Shown here: piece by piece, positions 25,199 through 33,402 of the stretch
Layout of the letters: each line of letters opens with the position of its first letter
Position numbering within the stretch: position 1 is the stretch's first letter
Assembly: GCF_008369295.1 (NCBI RefSeq)
Contig: NZ_VOBG01000015.1
Coordinates: 79,558 to 143,557, forward strand
From: Pseudomonas sp. ANT_H4
Lineage (GTDB): Bacteria > Pseudomonadota > Gammaproteobacteria > Pseudomonadales > Pseudomonadaceae
Length of the DNA: 64,000 bases
Direction: 5' to 3'
Position numbers and translations under genes: made by a program
Notes under the pieces: generated by a model
What the model saw: only the letters and a program-made list of their open reading frames with translations
Databases searched by the model: none
What the model was told of the DNA's origin: nothing

Positions 25199-26811
25199 CA
25201 GCCCTGGCTGGCCAATATATCCTGGGCCAGCGCCTCGGCAATCCGAATCCCATCGACACCCGCCGACAAAATCCCACCGGCATAACCCGCGCCTTCACCG
25301 GCGGGAAACAGGCCTTTCACGTTCACACTCTGCATCGACTCGTCGCGAGTAATCCGCAGCGGCGATGAAGTGCGGGTCTCGATCCCGGTCAGGACCGCAT
25401 CGTGTAACGAGTAGCCTTTGATCTGCTTCTCGAATGCGGGCAAGGCTTCGCGGATGGCCTCGATGGCGAAGTCCGGCAAGGCCAGGGCCAAGTCACCTAG
25501 GGCCACGCCTGGCTTGTAGGACGGTTCGACACTGCCGATAACCGTGGACGGTTTGCCAGCGATGAAGTCACCCACCAGTTGCGCCGGGGCGTCGTAATTG
25601 CTGCCACCGAGGATGAATGCGTGGGACTCCAGGCGCTCCTGCAACTCGATGCCCGCCAGGGGGCCGCCCGGATAATCCACTTCGGGGGTTATACCCACCA
25701 CGATTCCGGAGTTGGCATTGCGTTCGTTACGCGAATACTGGCTCATGCCGTTGGTCACGACACGGTTTGGTTCGGAGGTCGCTGCTACTACCGTGCCGCC
25801 AGGGCACATGCAGAAGCTGTAGACCGAACGACCGTTCTTGGCGTGGTGTACCAACTTGTAGTCGGCAGCGCCCAGTTTCGGGTGCCCGGCATACTTGCCC
25901 AAGCGTGCGGCGTCGATCAGCGACTGCGGGTGCTCGATACGAAAGCCCACCGAGAACGGCTTGGCTTCCATGTGCACGCCACGACCGTGGAGCATGCGGA
26001 AGGTGTCGCGGGCGCTATGGCCCAGGGCGAGGATCACGTGTTTCGAAAGAATCTGCTCGCCGCCATCGATGACGACGCCGTTCAACTGGCCGTCTTCGAT
26101 CAACACGTCGGTCACGCGCTGTTCAAAGCGCACTTCACCGCCCATGGCGATGATCTGATGGCGCATGTTTTCCACTACGCCAGTGAGCCGGAACGTACCG
26201 ATGTGCGGTTTGCTGACGTAGAGGATTTCTTCCGAAGCGCCGGCCTTGACGAACTCGTGCAGGACTTTGCGCCCGTGGAATTTCGGGTCCTTGATCTGGC
26301 TGTAGAGCTTGCCGTCGGAAAAGGTCCCGGCGCCGCCTTCACCGAATTGCACGTTGGATTCGGGGTTGAGCACGCCTTTTCGCCACAGGCCCCAGGTGTC
26401 CTTGGTGCGCTGGCGCACTTCACGGCCACGTTCGAGGATGATCGGCTTGAAGCCCATCTGCGCCAGCAACAGCCCGGCAAAAATCCCGCAGGGGCCGAAG
26501 CCGACGACGATTGGCCGCTCGGTCAGACCTTGCGGTGCCTGGCCCACGACTTTGTAGCTGACGTCGGGTGCCAGATTGATGTTGCGGTCATCGGCGAATT
26601 TGAGCAGCAGGGCGGCTTCGCCCTTGACGTCCAGATCGACGGTGTAGATGAAGCACAGCTCCGACGTTTTTTTGCGGGCGTCGTAGCTGCGTTTGAACAG
26701 GGTGAAATCGAGCAGGTCATCACTGGCGATGCCCAGGCGCTGCACGATGGCGGGCCGCAGGTCTTCTTCGGGATGGTCGATGGAGAGCTTGAGTTCGGTG
26801 ATTCGTAGCAT
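25198..26811 (-). CDS. FAD-dependent dehydrogenase (COG2509-type oxidoreductase)
   Basis: 537 residues. A ferredoxin-like N-terminal domain (about 1-90) precedes an FAD-binding Rossmann fold (RPIVVGFGPCGIFAGLLLA) and a conserved NVQFGEGGAGTFSDGKL segment. The C-terminal dinucleotide motif is LFPAGEGAGYAGGILSAGVDG. These proteins are widespread, usually called putative FAD-dependent dehydrogenases; the substrate is unknown. Stand-alone gene, 106 bp from the upstream lipoprotein gene. Confidence 0.85.
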   Translation of the reverse strand: MLRITELKLSIDHPEEDLRPAIVQRLGIASDDLLDFTLFKRSYDARKKTSELCFIYTVDLDVKGEAALLLKFADDRNINLAPDVSYKVVGQAPQGLTERPIVVGFGPCGIFAGLLLAQMGFKPIILERGREVRQRTKDTWGLWRKGVLNPESNVQFGEGGAGTFSDGKLYSQIKDPKFHGRKVLHEFVKAGASEEILYVSKPHIGTFRLTGVVENMRHQIIAMGGEVRFEQRVTDVLIEDGQLNGVVIDGGEQILSKHVILALGHSARDTFRMLHGRGVHMEAKPFSVGFRIEHPQSLIDAARLGKYAGHPKLGAADYKLVHHAKNGRSVYSFCMCPGGTVVAATSEPNRVVTNGMSQYSRNERNANSGIVVGITPEVDYPGGPLAGIELQERLESHAFILGGSNYDAPAQLVGDFIAGKPSTVIGSVEPSYKPGVALGDLALALPDFAIEAIREALPAFEKQIKGYSLHDAVLTGIETRTSSPLRITRDESMQSVNVKGLFPAGEGAGYAGGILSAGVDGIRIAEALAQDILASQG

Positions 26812-26917
26812 GACAGGATCCGGTGTGCGGCGTTTGATGAGGCCGGCAGTTTTGCAAACCGGCGATTATAAGCCCCAACGGCGGTTTCCCGTCATGTTAA
26901 AACAGCGCCGGGCCGAA

Positions 26918-27589
26918 TCAGTCGTCCCGTGAGCCACCAAACGCTGCGCAGCCACGCTGCACCTGGCCGTTTACCCGCAACTCGGCGCTCATGTGTTGCA
27001 GGCTGCCGCTGACGCTGTCGACACAACGCTGTGGGGCGACCCACAGTTCGATGTGCTGGTTGTTGGCTTCGGTCATAAGGTTGAAACGGCCATCACCCAA
27101 CTGCTCTTCCACATAAGGCACCGGCAACGGCGGCTGGCCTTCACGTATCAGCACCATGCCCTTGGCGGTGACGCTCAGCGACCAGGCTGGCTTGTGGCCA
27201 TTGGCGCGCAGGATCATGCGCTTGAAGTCGGGGTCGTCACAGGCCGAGGTCGAACGCTCGACGCGATAGAGTTGTTGCAGGTCGACCTGGCCTTGGGTAC
27301 CGGTGGCGACGCCGGAGAACTTGCCCCGTAGGTCGGCGAACAGCGCGCCTTGCTGGCCGGCCAGGGAGGCCGCTTCCTGGAGGATGCTGGTGCCGCCAGT
27401 GTCATTGACCACGTAGTTACGTTGGTCGTGGCAGGGCTGGAACAGCAGTTTATCACCGATGGCCGTTAGCTCACCCTGCATGCGGGTCAGGCCCGTGAGA
27501 GAGGGCTTGGCCGGCTCGCTGTCGAACATCTGGCAGGCGGTGAACAGCGGTAGCAGGGCAAAAAGAATGAGGGTACGGGCGGCACGCAT
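26918..27589 (-). CDS. COG3650-type lipoprotein
   Basis: 223 residues with signal peptide and lipobox FTAC (Cys19). The mature protein has two similar beta domains (ELTAIGDKLLFQPCHDQRNY and AWSLSVTAKGMVLIREGQ, then ELWVAPQRCVDSVSG), typical of the COG3650/META-related lipoproteins of Pseudomonas. Conserved Cys may pair in the periplasm. Function unknown. ATG 27589 chosen because it starts the signal peptide. Confidence 0.75.
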   Translation of the reverse strand: MRAARTLILFALLPLFTACQMFDSEPAKPSLTGLTRMQGELTAIGDKLLFQPCHDQRNYVVNDTGGTSILQEAASLAGQQGALFADLRGKFSGVATGTQGQVDLQQLYRVERSTSACDDPDFKRMILRANGHKPAWSLSVTAKGMVLIREGQPPLPVPYVEEQLGDGRFNLMTEANNQHIELWVAPQRCVDSVSGSLQHMSAELRVNGQVQRGCAAFGGSRDD

Positions 27590-27664
27590 TATCGGGTCTC
27601 CTGATAAGTGCCGCCACGTTACGCAGGCTGAGGGTGCATCACAAGCCTGGGACACACGTTGAGT

Positions 27665-28264
27665 TCAACCAATGATGTATGTCTGCCCCGTTTGCATGCC
27701 TTCCACACTTTTCGCGTAGGCCAATGCCACATCCGCCGCCGGCACCGGCTTGAAGCCACGAAAGTACGGGGCATAGCTGCCCATGGCTTCCAGCAGCACG
27801 TTTGGGCTCACCGAGTTGATGCGCAGTCCCCGTGGCAACTCAATTGCTGCGGCCTTTACGAATGCATCAAGGGCGCCGTTAACCAGGGCTGCCGAGGCGC
27901 CCATGCGAATCGGGTCGCGGTTGAGAATGCCGCTGGTAAAGGTGAACGATGCGCCGTCGTTGGCGAACTCACGGCCGATCAGCAGCAGGTTGACCTGGCC
28001 CATCAGCTTGTCTTGCAAACCCAGGTCGAAGTCGGTTTCGCTCATGTCCGCCAAGGGCACGAAGTTGACGTTGCCGGCAGCGCAGACCAGAGCATCGAAC
28101 GTGCCGGTCTGCTGGAACAACGTGCGGATCGAGGCGCTGTCGCTGATATCGACCTGGAAATCGCCGCTTTTGCGACCGATGGTGATCACGTCGTGGCGCT
28201 GGGACAGTTCTGCCTTGACCGCCGAGCCGATAGTGCCGCTGGCGCCAATCAGTAGGATTTTCAT
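27665..28264 (-). CDS. Short-chain dehydrogenase/reductase
   Basis: 199 residues, short SDR. The NAD(P)-binding loop is LLIGASGTIGSAV; NNAG is replaced by CAAGNV; the catalytic region carries SGILNRDPI and the Tyr-x3-Lys motif is not preserved (ASAALVNGALDAFVKAA), so catalysis may be atypical. Divergent from a LysR gene (115 bp apart), which is probably its regulator. Confidence 0.85.
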   Translation of the reverse strand: MKILLIGASGTIGSAVKAELSQRHDVITIGRKSGDFQVDISDSASIRTLFQQTGTFDALVCAAGNVNFVPLADMSETDFDLGLQDKLMGQVNLLLIGREFANDGASFTFTSGILNRDPIRMGASAALVNGALDAFVKAAAIELPRGLRINSVSPNVLLEAMGSYAPYFRGFKPVPAADVALAYAKSVEGMQTGQTYIIG

Positions 28265-28379
28265 CGTGTCGTTCCTCCAGTTGTTCAGGTGAGCCTTCAG
28301 TCTAGAGTGGTTTTTTCTGCTGATAAGCGCACTAATGGGCAACCTTTGGTTTTCAATTGGAAACAATCCAGTGAGCGAA

Positions 28380-29279
28380 ATGGATGACCTGGCGGCGTTT
28401 GCGGTGTTGATCGAAGCTGGCAGCTTTACCTTGGCGGCCCAGCAATTGGGCTGCAGCAAAGGCCAGCTGTCCAAGCGCATCAGCCAATTGGAGGCGCAGT
28501 TTTGCGTGGTGTTGCTGCATCGCACCACCCGCAGGCTTAGCCTGACGGCGGCGGGTGCGGCGTTATTGCCTCAAGCCCAAGCACTGGTGGTCCAGGTCGA
28601 GCGGGCGCGTCAGGCGTTGGCCCGGCTTAAGGACGATTTGGCCGGTCCCGTGCGTATGACGGTTCCGGTCTCTTTGGGCGAAACCTTCTTCGACGGCCTG
28701 TTGCTGGAGTTCTCCCGGCAGTACCCGCAGGTGCAGATTGAGTTGGAGCTCAACAACAGTTATCGCGACCTGGCGCGGGATGGCTTTGATCTGGCAGTGC
28801 GTTCAGAAGTTGCCAACGATGAGCGGCTGGTGGCCAAGCCATTGCTGGCCTGGCACGAGATGACCTGCGCCAGCCCGGCCTATCTGGAACAGCATGGCGA
28901 GCCGGCGACCCCAGCGGACCTGGTCGGGCATAGCTGTCTGCTCAACAGCCACTACAGTGGCCGCGAAGAGTGGTTGTATCACCAGCAACATGAACTGTTG
29001 CGTGTTCGGGTGTCCGGGACCTTCGCTTCCAACCATTACAACCTGCTGAAAAAAGCGGCACTGGTGGGCGCCGGCATCGCGCGTCTGCCGTCATACGTAT
29101 TGCAGGCGGAATTGGCTGACGGCCGACTGCGCTGGCTCTTGCGCGACTATCAGACTCGCAGCATGCCGATGTATCTGGTCCATCCCTATCAGGGTGGCTT
29201 GCCGAGACGCACCCAGGTGCTCGCGAACTACCTGGTGGGCTGGTTCAAACGCAGTGGCGAGGCCCTGGATCAACTTTAG
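28380..29279 (+). CDS. LysR-family transcriptional regulator
   Basis: 299 residues: N-terminal winged helix-turn-helix (AGSFTLAAQQLGCSKGQLSKR, SQLEAQFCVVLLHRTTRRLSLT) and a periplasmic-binding-like effector domain. Start at ATG 28380 gives the usual MDDLAAF beginning; the frame is open to 28335 without a ribosome site. It belongs to the CrgA/AaeR-like subgroup and is placed to control the divergent SDR gene. The effector is unknown. Confidence 0.88.
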   Translation: MDDLAAFAVLIEAGSFTLAAQQLGCSKGQLSKRISQLEAQFCVVLLHRTTRRLSLTAAGAALLPQAQALVVQVERARQALARLKDDLAGPVRMTVPVSLGETFFDGLLLEFSRQYPQVQIELELNNSYRDLARDGFDLAVRSEVANDERLVAKPLLAWHEMTCASPAYLEQHGEPATPADLVGHSCLLNSHYSGREEWLYHQQHELLRVRVSGTFASNHYNLLKKAALVGAGIARLPSYVLQAELADGRLRWLLRDYQTRSMPMYLVHPYQGGLPRRTQVLANYLVGWFKRSGEALDQL

Positions 29280-29761
29280 CGGTAGCGCCGGGCAATCAAC
29301 TGATCAATGGACAAGCGCCCTGGCCCCTTGGACATCAATAGCAGCAGCAGGGCAATCCAGGTGCCGTGGGTCGGGTAGGCATCCGGGTAGACGAACAACT
29401 GAATAGTCAGGGCCATGCCTAACAGTGCCAATGCCGAAAAGCGCGTGGCGAACCCTATCAGGATCATGATCGGGAAAAAGTGCTCGGCGAAAGCCGCCAT
29501 GTGCGCCGCCACTTCCGGCGACAGCAGGGGCACCTGATATTCACTGCGAAACAGCGGCAGGGTGGAATTCGCCAAGCGTGGGACGCCCAGGTTGAACGCG
29601 CCGTCGATCAGGTCCACGGCAAAGCCTTCGACTTTGGTCTGGCCGGATTTCCAGAACACTGCCGCAATGGAAAAACGTGCGACAAAGGCGATCAAGCTGT
29701 AGGGGATTTTCTCGAAGCACTGGATGACCCGTGCGATCCGGCTCGGTGTATGGGTGTTCAT
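29276..29761 (-). CDS. DoxX family membrane protein of the bufferin operon
   Basis: 161 residues, four transmembrane helices, DoxX family (FVARFSIAAVFWKSGQTKVEGF at the start, FPIMILIGFATRFSALALLGM). It is the last gene of the bufA-bufB-bufC cluster and its start overlaps the bufC stop by 4 bases. DoxX proteins often accompany bufferin operons and are suspected of electron-transfer or quinone-linked roles in the modification. Convergent with the LysR gene, sharing 4 bases. Confidence 0.85.
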   Translation of the reverse strand: MNTHTPSRIARVIQCFEKIPYSLIAFVARFSIAAVFWKSGQTKVEGFAVDLIDGAFNLGVPRLANSTLPLFRSEYQVPLLSPEVAAHMAAFAEHFFPIMILIGFATRFSALALLGMALTIQLFVYPDAYPTHGTWIALLLLLMSKGPGRLSIDQLIARRYR

Positions 29762-30534
29762 GGTTGTACCTTCTTTTCGGTGTGCAAGTGAGTAATGGCT
29801 CCGTGGCCAATCAGCAGCGCCAGACATTTGTGCAGGTCGAATTCGGCGGCTGCGTCGAGGGCGCAAGCCACGGCCATCTCCAGCGGCCAACCGTTGTTCA
29901 GGCTGTTGATAAACGCCACCGAACCGATGTCGACGCTGAAGACCTCGACCTCCAGGCCGTTGCGCAGGACCAGGGCTCTTTGTGCATGCAAGGGGTTGAG
30001 GGTGGACAGGGATGACTCCGTCTGGTGCGCAGCCCATAACGCCACTACGGCGTAGGCCGAGTTCAAGGTGGCGAGGGACGGGTGTAATTGCAGGCACAGA
30101 TTTCCCAAAGACGATTGATGCTGCAGATTCGCAATCACGGTTTGCTGATCCAGTGCCGGTGTGTCGGTCGCGTGATAGGCCCTCACCCGCAAGCACTCCA
30201 GCCGCGCCATATCGGCCAGGTAAGGCAGGCTGGAAGCGGGTGCAAAACCCTGGATGAAGCTTGCGAAATCACTGCCGTATTCGTTGAGCACCGGGCTAGT
30301 GGGAGGGAATGCCTGGACATAAACTCCGGCCATGGCCTGAAAAAACTCATCCCCCACCAGTTGCCGGATAACCGGATAACCATCTGCCAGCGCGTTGATC
30401 AAGGAGCTGTGGACGTTGTTGCGATAGACCGCAAAGCGACTGGCCGGATCGGCGCCGTTGCTGCTGAAAATGCCTTCAGGGCATACCGGGTCCGACGCCA
30501 GCAGCGCCTTGGCAAACGAGTCCTGCCAGCTCAT
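29758..30534 (-). CDS. bufC: Bufferin biosynthesis partner protein BufC (DUF2063/HvfC-like)
   Basis: 258 residues. The N-terminal DUF2063 domain (FAVYRNNVHSSLINALADGYPVIRQLVGDEFF) is diagnostic; a C-terminal domain follows. In bufferin systems it partners the MNIO enzyme BufB and delivers the precursor peptide. Its start overlaps the bufB stop by 4 bases and its stop overlaps the doxX start, so translation is coupled. Confidence 0.88.
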   Translation of the reverse strand: MSWQDSFAKALLASDPVCPEGIFSSNGADPASRFAVYRNNVHSSLINALADGYPVIRQLVGDEFFQAMAGVYVQAFPPTSPVLNEYGSDFASFIQGFAPASSLPYLADMARLECLRVRAYHATDTPALDQQTVIANLQHQSSLGNLCLQLHPSLATLNSAYAVVALWAAHQTESSLSTLNPLHAQRALVLRNGLEVEVFSVDIGSVAFINSLNNGWPLEMAVACALDAAAEFDLHKCLALLIGHGAITHLHTEKKVQP

Positions 30535-31412
30535 GAACGCACCTCGATGGCCTGCAGGTACTGGTCGGCCTTGTGCACTTCGGCGTGCAACACGGCAAAT
30601 GCGGGCACCTGGTTGTCTCGCTCGATCAGGGTGGCAACTGGCCCGATGCGTTCAAGGACGTGCTGATAGAGGCGCCATACGGCGTTATCAATAGGCGCGC
30701 CGTGATCATCGATAAGCAGGCGATCACCGAGGCTGTCGGTGTTTTCGGCAAAACCTGCCAGATGAATCTCACCTACGGCATACAGCGGCAAGGCATCGAT
30801 GTAGGCAAGGGGATCGCGCTGGTGGTTGATGCATGAAACGTACACATTGTTGACGTCCAGTAAGAGGCCGCAGCCGGTGCGACGAACGACTTCGCTGATG
30901 AAGTCCGTTTCGTCCAGCGTGGAGCGCCGAAACTGCAGGTACGTCGACGGGTTCTCCAGCAGCATTTGCCGCTTGAGGGTGGTTTGTACCTGATCAATGT
31001 GTTCACACACTCGGTCGAGTGCGGCGTTGTCATAGGCCAACGGCAACAAGTCATTGAGAAACACCGGGCCATGGCTGGACCAGGCCAGGTGTTCGGAAAA
31101 GGATTGGGGTTGATAGCGTTCGATCAGTGTGGCCAGGCGTGCGAGGTGCTCGCGGTTCAGCGCACCTTCGCCGCCGATGGACAGGCCGACGCCGTGCAGT
31201 GACAGCGGATACTGTTCGCGGATCAACCTCAGGTAGTGATGAAAAGGCCCGCCGGCCACCATGTAGTTTTCGGCGTGGACTTCAAAAAAACCGATGTCGG
31301 GCAAGGTCTTGAGCACTTGCGTGAAGTGCTCGCTCTTGAGCCCCAGGCCCGCCCGGAGAGGGAGGCCGGGCGCCTGAGCCTGGGAGATGCTGGGCAAAGA
31401 TGAAAGCGTCAT
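30531..31412 (-). CDS. bufB: Multinuclear non-heme iron oxidative enzyme BufB (DUF692)
   Basis: 293 residues, TIM barrel of the MNIO (DUF692, MbnB-like) family: LKSEHFTQVLKTLPDIGFFEVHAENY, SLHGVGLSIGG, FSEHLAWS, MLLENPSTYL, GLLLDVNNVYVSC, GEIHLAGFAE and DDHGAPI carry the iron-binding His/Glu/Asp/Asn residues. It converts cysteine residues of the bufA precursor into thiooxazole-type heterocycles that bind copper. It starts 25 bp after bufA. Confidence 0.92.
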   Translation of the reverse strand: MTLSSLPSISQAQAPGLPLRAGLGLKSEHFTQVLKTLPDIGFFEVHAENYMVAGGPFHHYLRLIREQYPLSLHGVGLSIGGEGALNREHLARLATLIERYQPQSFSEHLAWSSHGPVFLNDLLPLAYDNAALDRVCEHIDQVQTTLKRQMLLENPSTYLQFRRSTLDETDFISEVVRRTGCGLLLDVNNVYVSCINHQRDPLAYIDALPLYAVGEIHLAGFAENTDSLGDRLLIDDHGAPIDNAVWRLYQHVLERIGPVATLIERDNQVPAFAVLHAEVHKADQYLQAIEVRS

Positions 31413-31437
31413 CGTCAGTACTCAGGCTTGCGTGGTT

Positions 31438-31743
31438 TCAGGACTTGGCTTTGAAGGCTTCCATCTGGCCAAAACCTGTGGGCGAAGTTTTGCTTTCCAA
31501 AGTAGTGCAGGTGCCTGTGGGAACCAGATTCCAGGCATCGGCCTGGAAGTCGATTTTCGAGGTGCCGGCACAGGAAGTACCTTTGCCCGCAGCGCAGTCG
31601 TTCTTGCCTTTTAAGGCGACGCCGAAGCATTTTTCCATGTCATCGGCTGCGTGGGCGGTGGTGGTCAGGGCGCTCAGGCTCAGGGCTGAACCCAGGGCCA
31701 GGACGAGGGTGGCGGCGGACAGTGAGCGAGTGGTGGTGGTCAT
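31438..31743 (-). CDS. bufA: Bufferin precursor (DUF2282 copper-binding RiPP)
   Basis: 101 residues: a long Sec signal (about 1-32, ending TTAHA) and a small core with four Cys at 39, 50, 58 and 79 in the pattern EKCFGVALKGKNDCAAGKG, TSCAG and PTGTC. This matches DUF2282 bufferins, which are matured by BufB/BufC in the cytoplasm, exported and bind copper in the periplasm. First gene of the operon. On the minus strand TGTAACGATC (31817-31826) lies about 75 bp upstream of the ATG and could be a -35 element of an ECF-type promoter, but no clear -10 was found. Confidence 0.92.
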   Translation of the reverse strand: MTTTTRSLSAATLVLALGSALSLSALTTTAHAADDMEKCFGVALKGKNDCAAGKGTSCAGTSKIDFQADAWNLVPTGTCTTLESKTSPTGFGQMEAFKAKS

Positions 31744-31891
31744 GGTGTTTCTCCAGCAGTGGGTTGAGTAAGGAAGCGTTTGTGCTTGCTTACACCACTA
31801 GAGAAAGGGGGGTAGGGATCGTTACAAACTCGTTTGAAAATAACTCAAACCCGGCCATCCAGAATGATGGGGACGATCCGCGACAGGAACA

Positions 31892-31917
31892 AAAAAACGA
31901 CCCGAAGGCCGTTTTTG
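31892..31917 (-). terminator. Terminator of the liv operon
   Basis: AAAAACGACC-CGAA-GGCCGTTTTT hairpin with one A-C mismatch and flanking A/T runs, 16 bases past the livF stop. Confidence 0.7.
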
Positions 31918-31932
31918 TAATGCCGTGCTTGG

Positions 31933-32634
31933 TTAACCGCCCAGATACGCCTCACGCACCTTCGGATCGGTCAGCAGTTGTTCACCGCTGCCCTGCATCA
32001 CCACCCGGCCGTTTTCCAGCACATAGGCGCGGTCGGCGATTTTCAGCGCCTGGTTGGCGTTCTGTTCCACCAGGAACACCGTTACACCGTCCTTGCGCAG
32101 TTGTTCGATGATGTCGAAGATCTGCTGGATGATGATCGGCGCGAGCCCCAGGGACGGCTCGTCCAGGAGCAACAGCTTGGGCTTGCTCATCAGTGCCCGA
32201 CCGATGGCGAGCATTTGCTGCTCGCCGCCGGACATGGTGCCGCCACGCTGGCTGAAGCGTTCCTTGAGCCGTGGAAAGAGGTGCAACACCTTGTCCATCT
32301 GCTCCTGGTAATCGCCCTTGTCGGTAAAGAACCCGCCCATGGCCAGGTTTTCTTCCACTGTCAGGCGGGCAAACACCCGACGACCTTCCGGCACCACGGC
32401 AATGCTCTTGCGCATGATGTTCGAGGAATGCTGGCCCACCAGTTCTTCACCCATGTAGCGGATGCTACCGCTGTGAGCCTGGGGCGAACCGCACAAGGTC
32501 ATCAGCAGGGTGGATTTGCCGGCACCGTTGGCGCCGATCAGGGTGACGATCTCACCCTGGCGCACTTCGACGTTGACGTCATGCAGGGCCTGGATTTTGC
32601 CGTAGAAAGTGGAAACGTTTTCGAATTGCAGCAT
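31933..32634 (-). CDS. livF: Branched-chain amino acid ABC transporter ATPase LivF/BraG
   Basis: 233 residues, ABC ATPase: Walker A GANGAGKST, signature MSGGEQQMLAIGRALM, Walker B LLLLDEPSLGLAP, H-loop Gln-type LVEQNANQ. Couples ATP hydrolysis to uptake of leucine, isoleucine and valine. Its ATG abuts the livG stop without a gap. Last gene of livHMGF. Confidence 0.95.
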   Translation of the reverse strand: MLQFENVSTFYGKIQALHDVNVEVRQGEIVTLIGANGAGKSTLLMTLCGSPQAHSGSIRYMGEELVGQHSSNIMRKSIAVVPEGRRVFARLTVEENLAMGGFFTDKGDYQEQMDKVLHLFPRLKERFSQRGGTMSGGEQQMLAIGRALMSKPKLLLLDEPSLGLAPIIIQQIFDIIEQLRKDGVTVFLVEQNANQALKIADRAYVLENGRVVMQGSGEQLLTDPKVREAYLGG

Positions 32635-33402
32635 TTACGCTTCCCCCAAATAGGCTTTGATCACTTCCGGATTGTCGCGGATCTGTTCCGGCGTTCCGTC
32701 GGCCAGTGGCGTGCCCTGGTTGATCACGACGATGTGGTCGGAAATGCTCATGACCAGTTTCATATCGTGTTCGATCAGCAGCACGGTCGCGTTGTTTTCT
32801 TCACGCAGCACACCGATCAGCGCCTTGAGGTCTTCGGTTTCCCTGGGGTTCAGGCCGGCGGCGGGTTCGTCGAGCATGAGGATCCGCGGGCGGGTCATCA
32901 TGCAGCGGGCAATTTCCAGGCGACGTTGCTGACCGTAGGCAAGAGTCCCGGCAGGACGGTTGGCAAACTCGGTGAGGTTGACCTTGTCCAGCCAGTAAGC
33001 GGCGTATTCCATGGCCTCGCGTTCGCTTTTGCGGAACGCGGGGGTCTGGAACAGGCCCGCCAGAAAGTTGGTGTTCAGGTGACGATGCTGGGCGATCAAC
33101 AGGTTCTCGACCGCCGTCATGTCCTTGAACAAGCGCACGTTCTGGAAGGTGCGCACCACGCCCTTGCGGGCGATCTCGTGGCCGGCCAGGCCCTGAATGG
33201 GCTGGCCGTCCAGCAGGATGCTGCCACCGCTGGGCTTGTAGAAGCCGGTCAGGCAGTTGAATACCGTGGTCTTGCCGGCACCGTTAGGGCCGATCAACGC
33301 CACGACCTGTTTTTCCTTTACGGTCAGGGCCACGCGGTTGACCGCCAGCAAGCCGCCGAAGCGCATGCTCAAGTTTTCGACTTTCAGGATCTCGCGGCTC
33401 AT
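32635..33402 (-). CDS. livG: Branched-chain amino acid ABC transporter ATPase LivG/BraF
   Basis: 255 residues, second ATPase: Walker A GPNGAGKTT, signature AYGQQRRLEIARCM, Walker B ILMLDEPAAGLNP, H-loop LIEHDMKLVM. The start overlaps the livM stop by 4 bases. Confidence 0.95.
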   Translation of the reverse strand: MSREILKVENLSMRFGGLLAVNRVALTVKEKQVVALIGPNGAGKTTVFNCLTGFYKPSGGSILLDGQPIQGLAGHEIARKGVVRTFQNVRLFKDMTAVENLLIAQHRHLNTNFLAGLFQTPAFRKSEREAMEYAAYWLDKVNLTEFANRPAGTLAYGQQRRLEIARCMMTRPRILMLDEPAAGLNPRETEDLKALIGVLREENNATVLLIEHDMKLVMSISDHIVVINQGTPLADGTPEQIRDNPEVIKAYLGEA

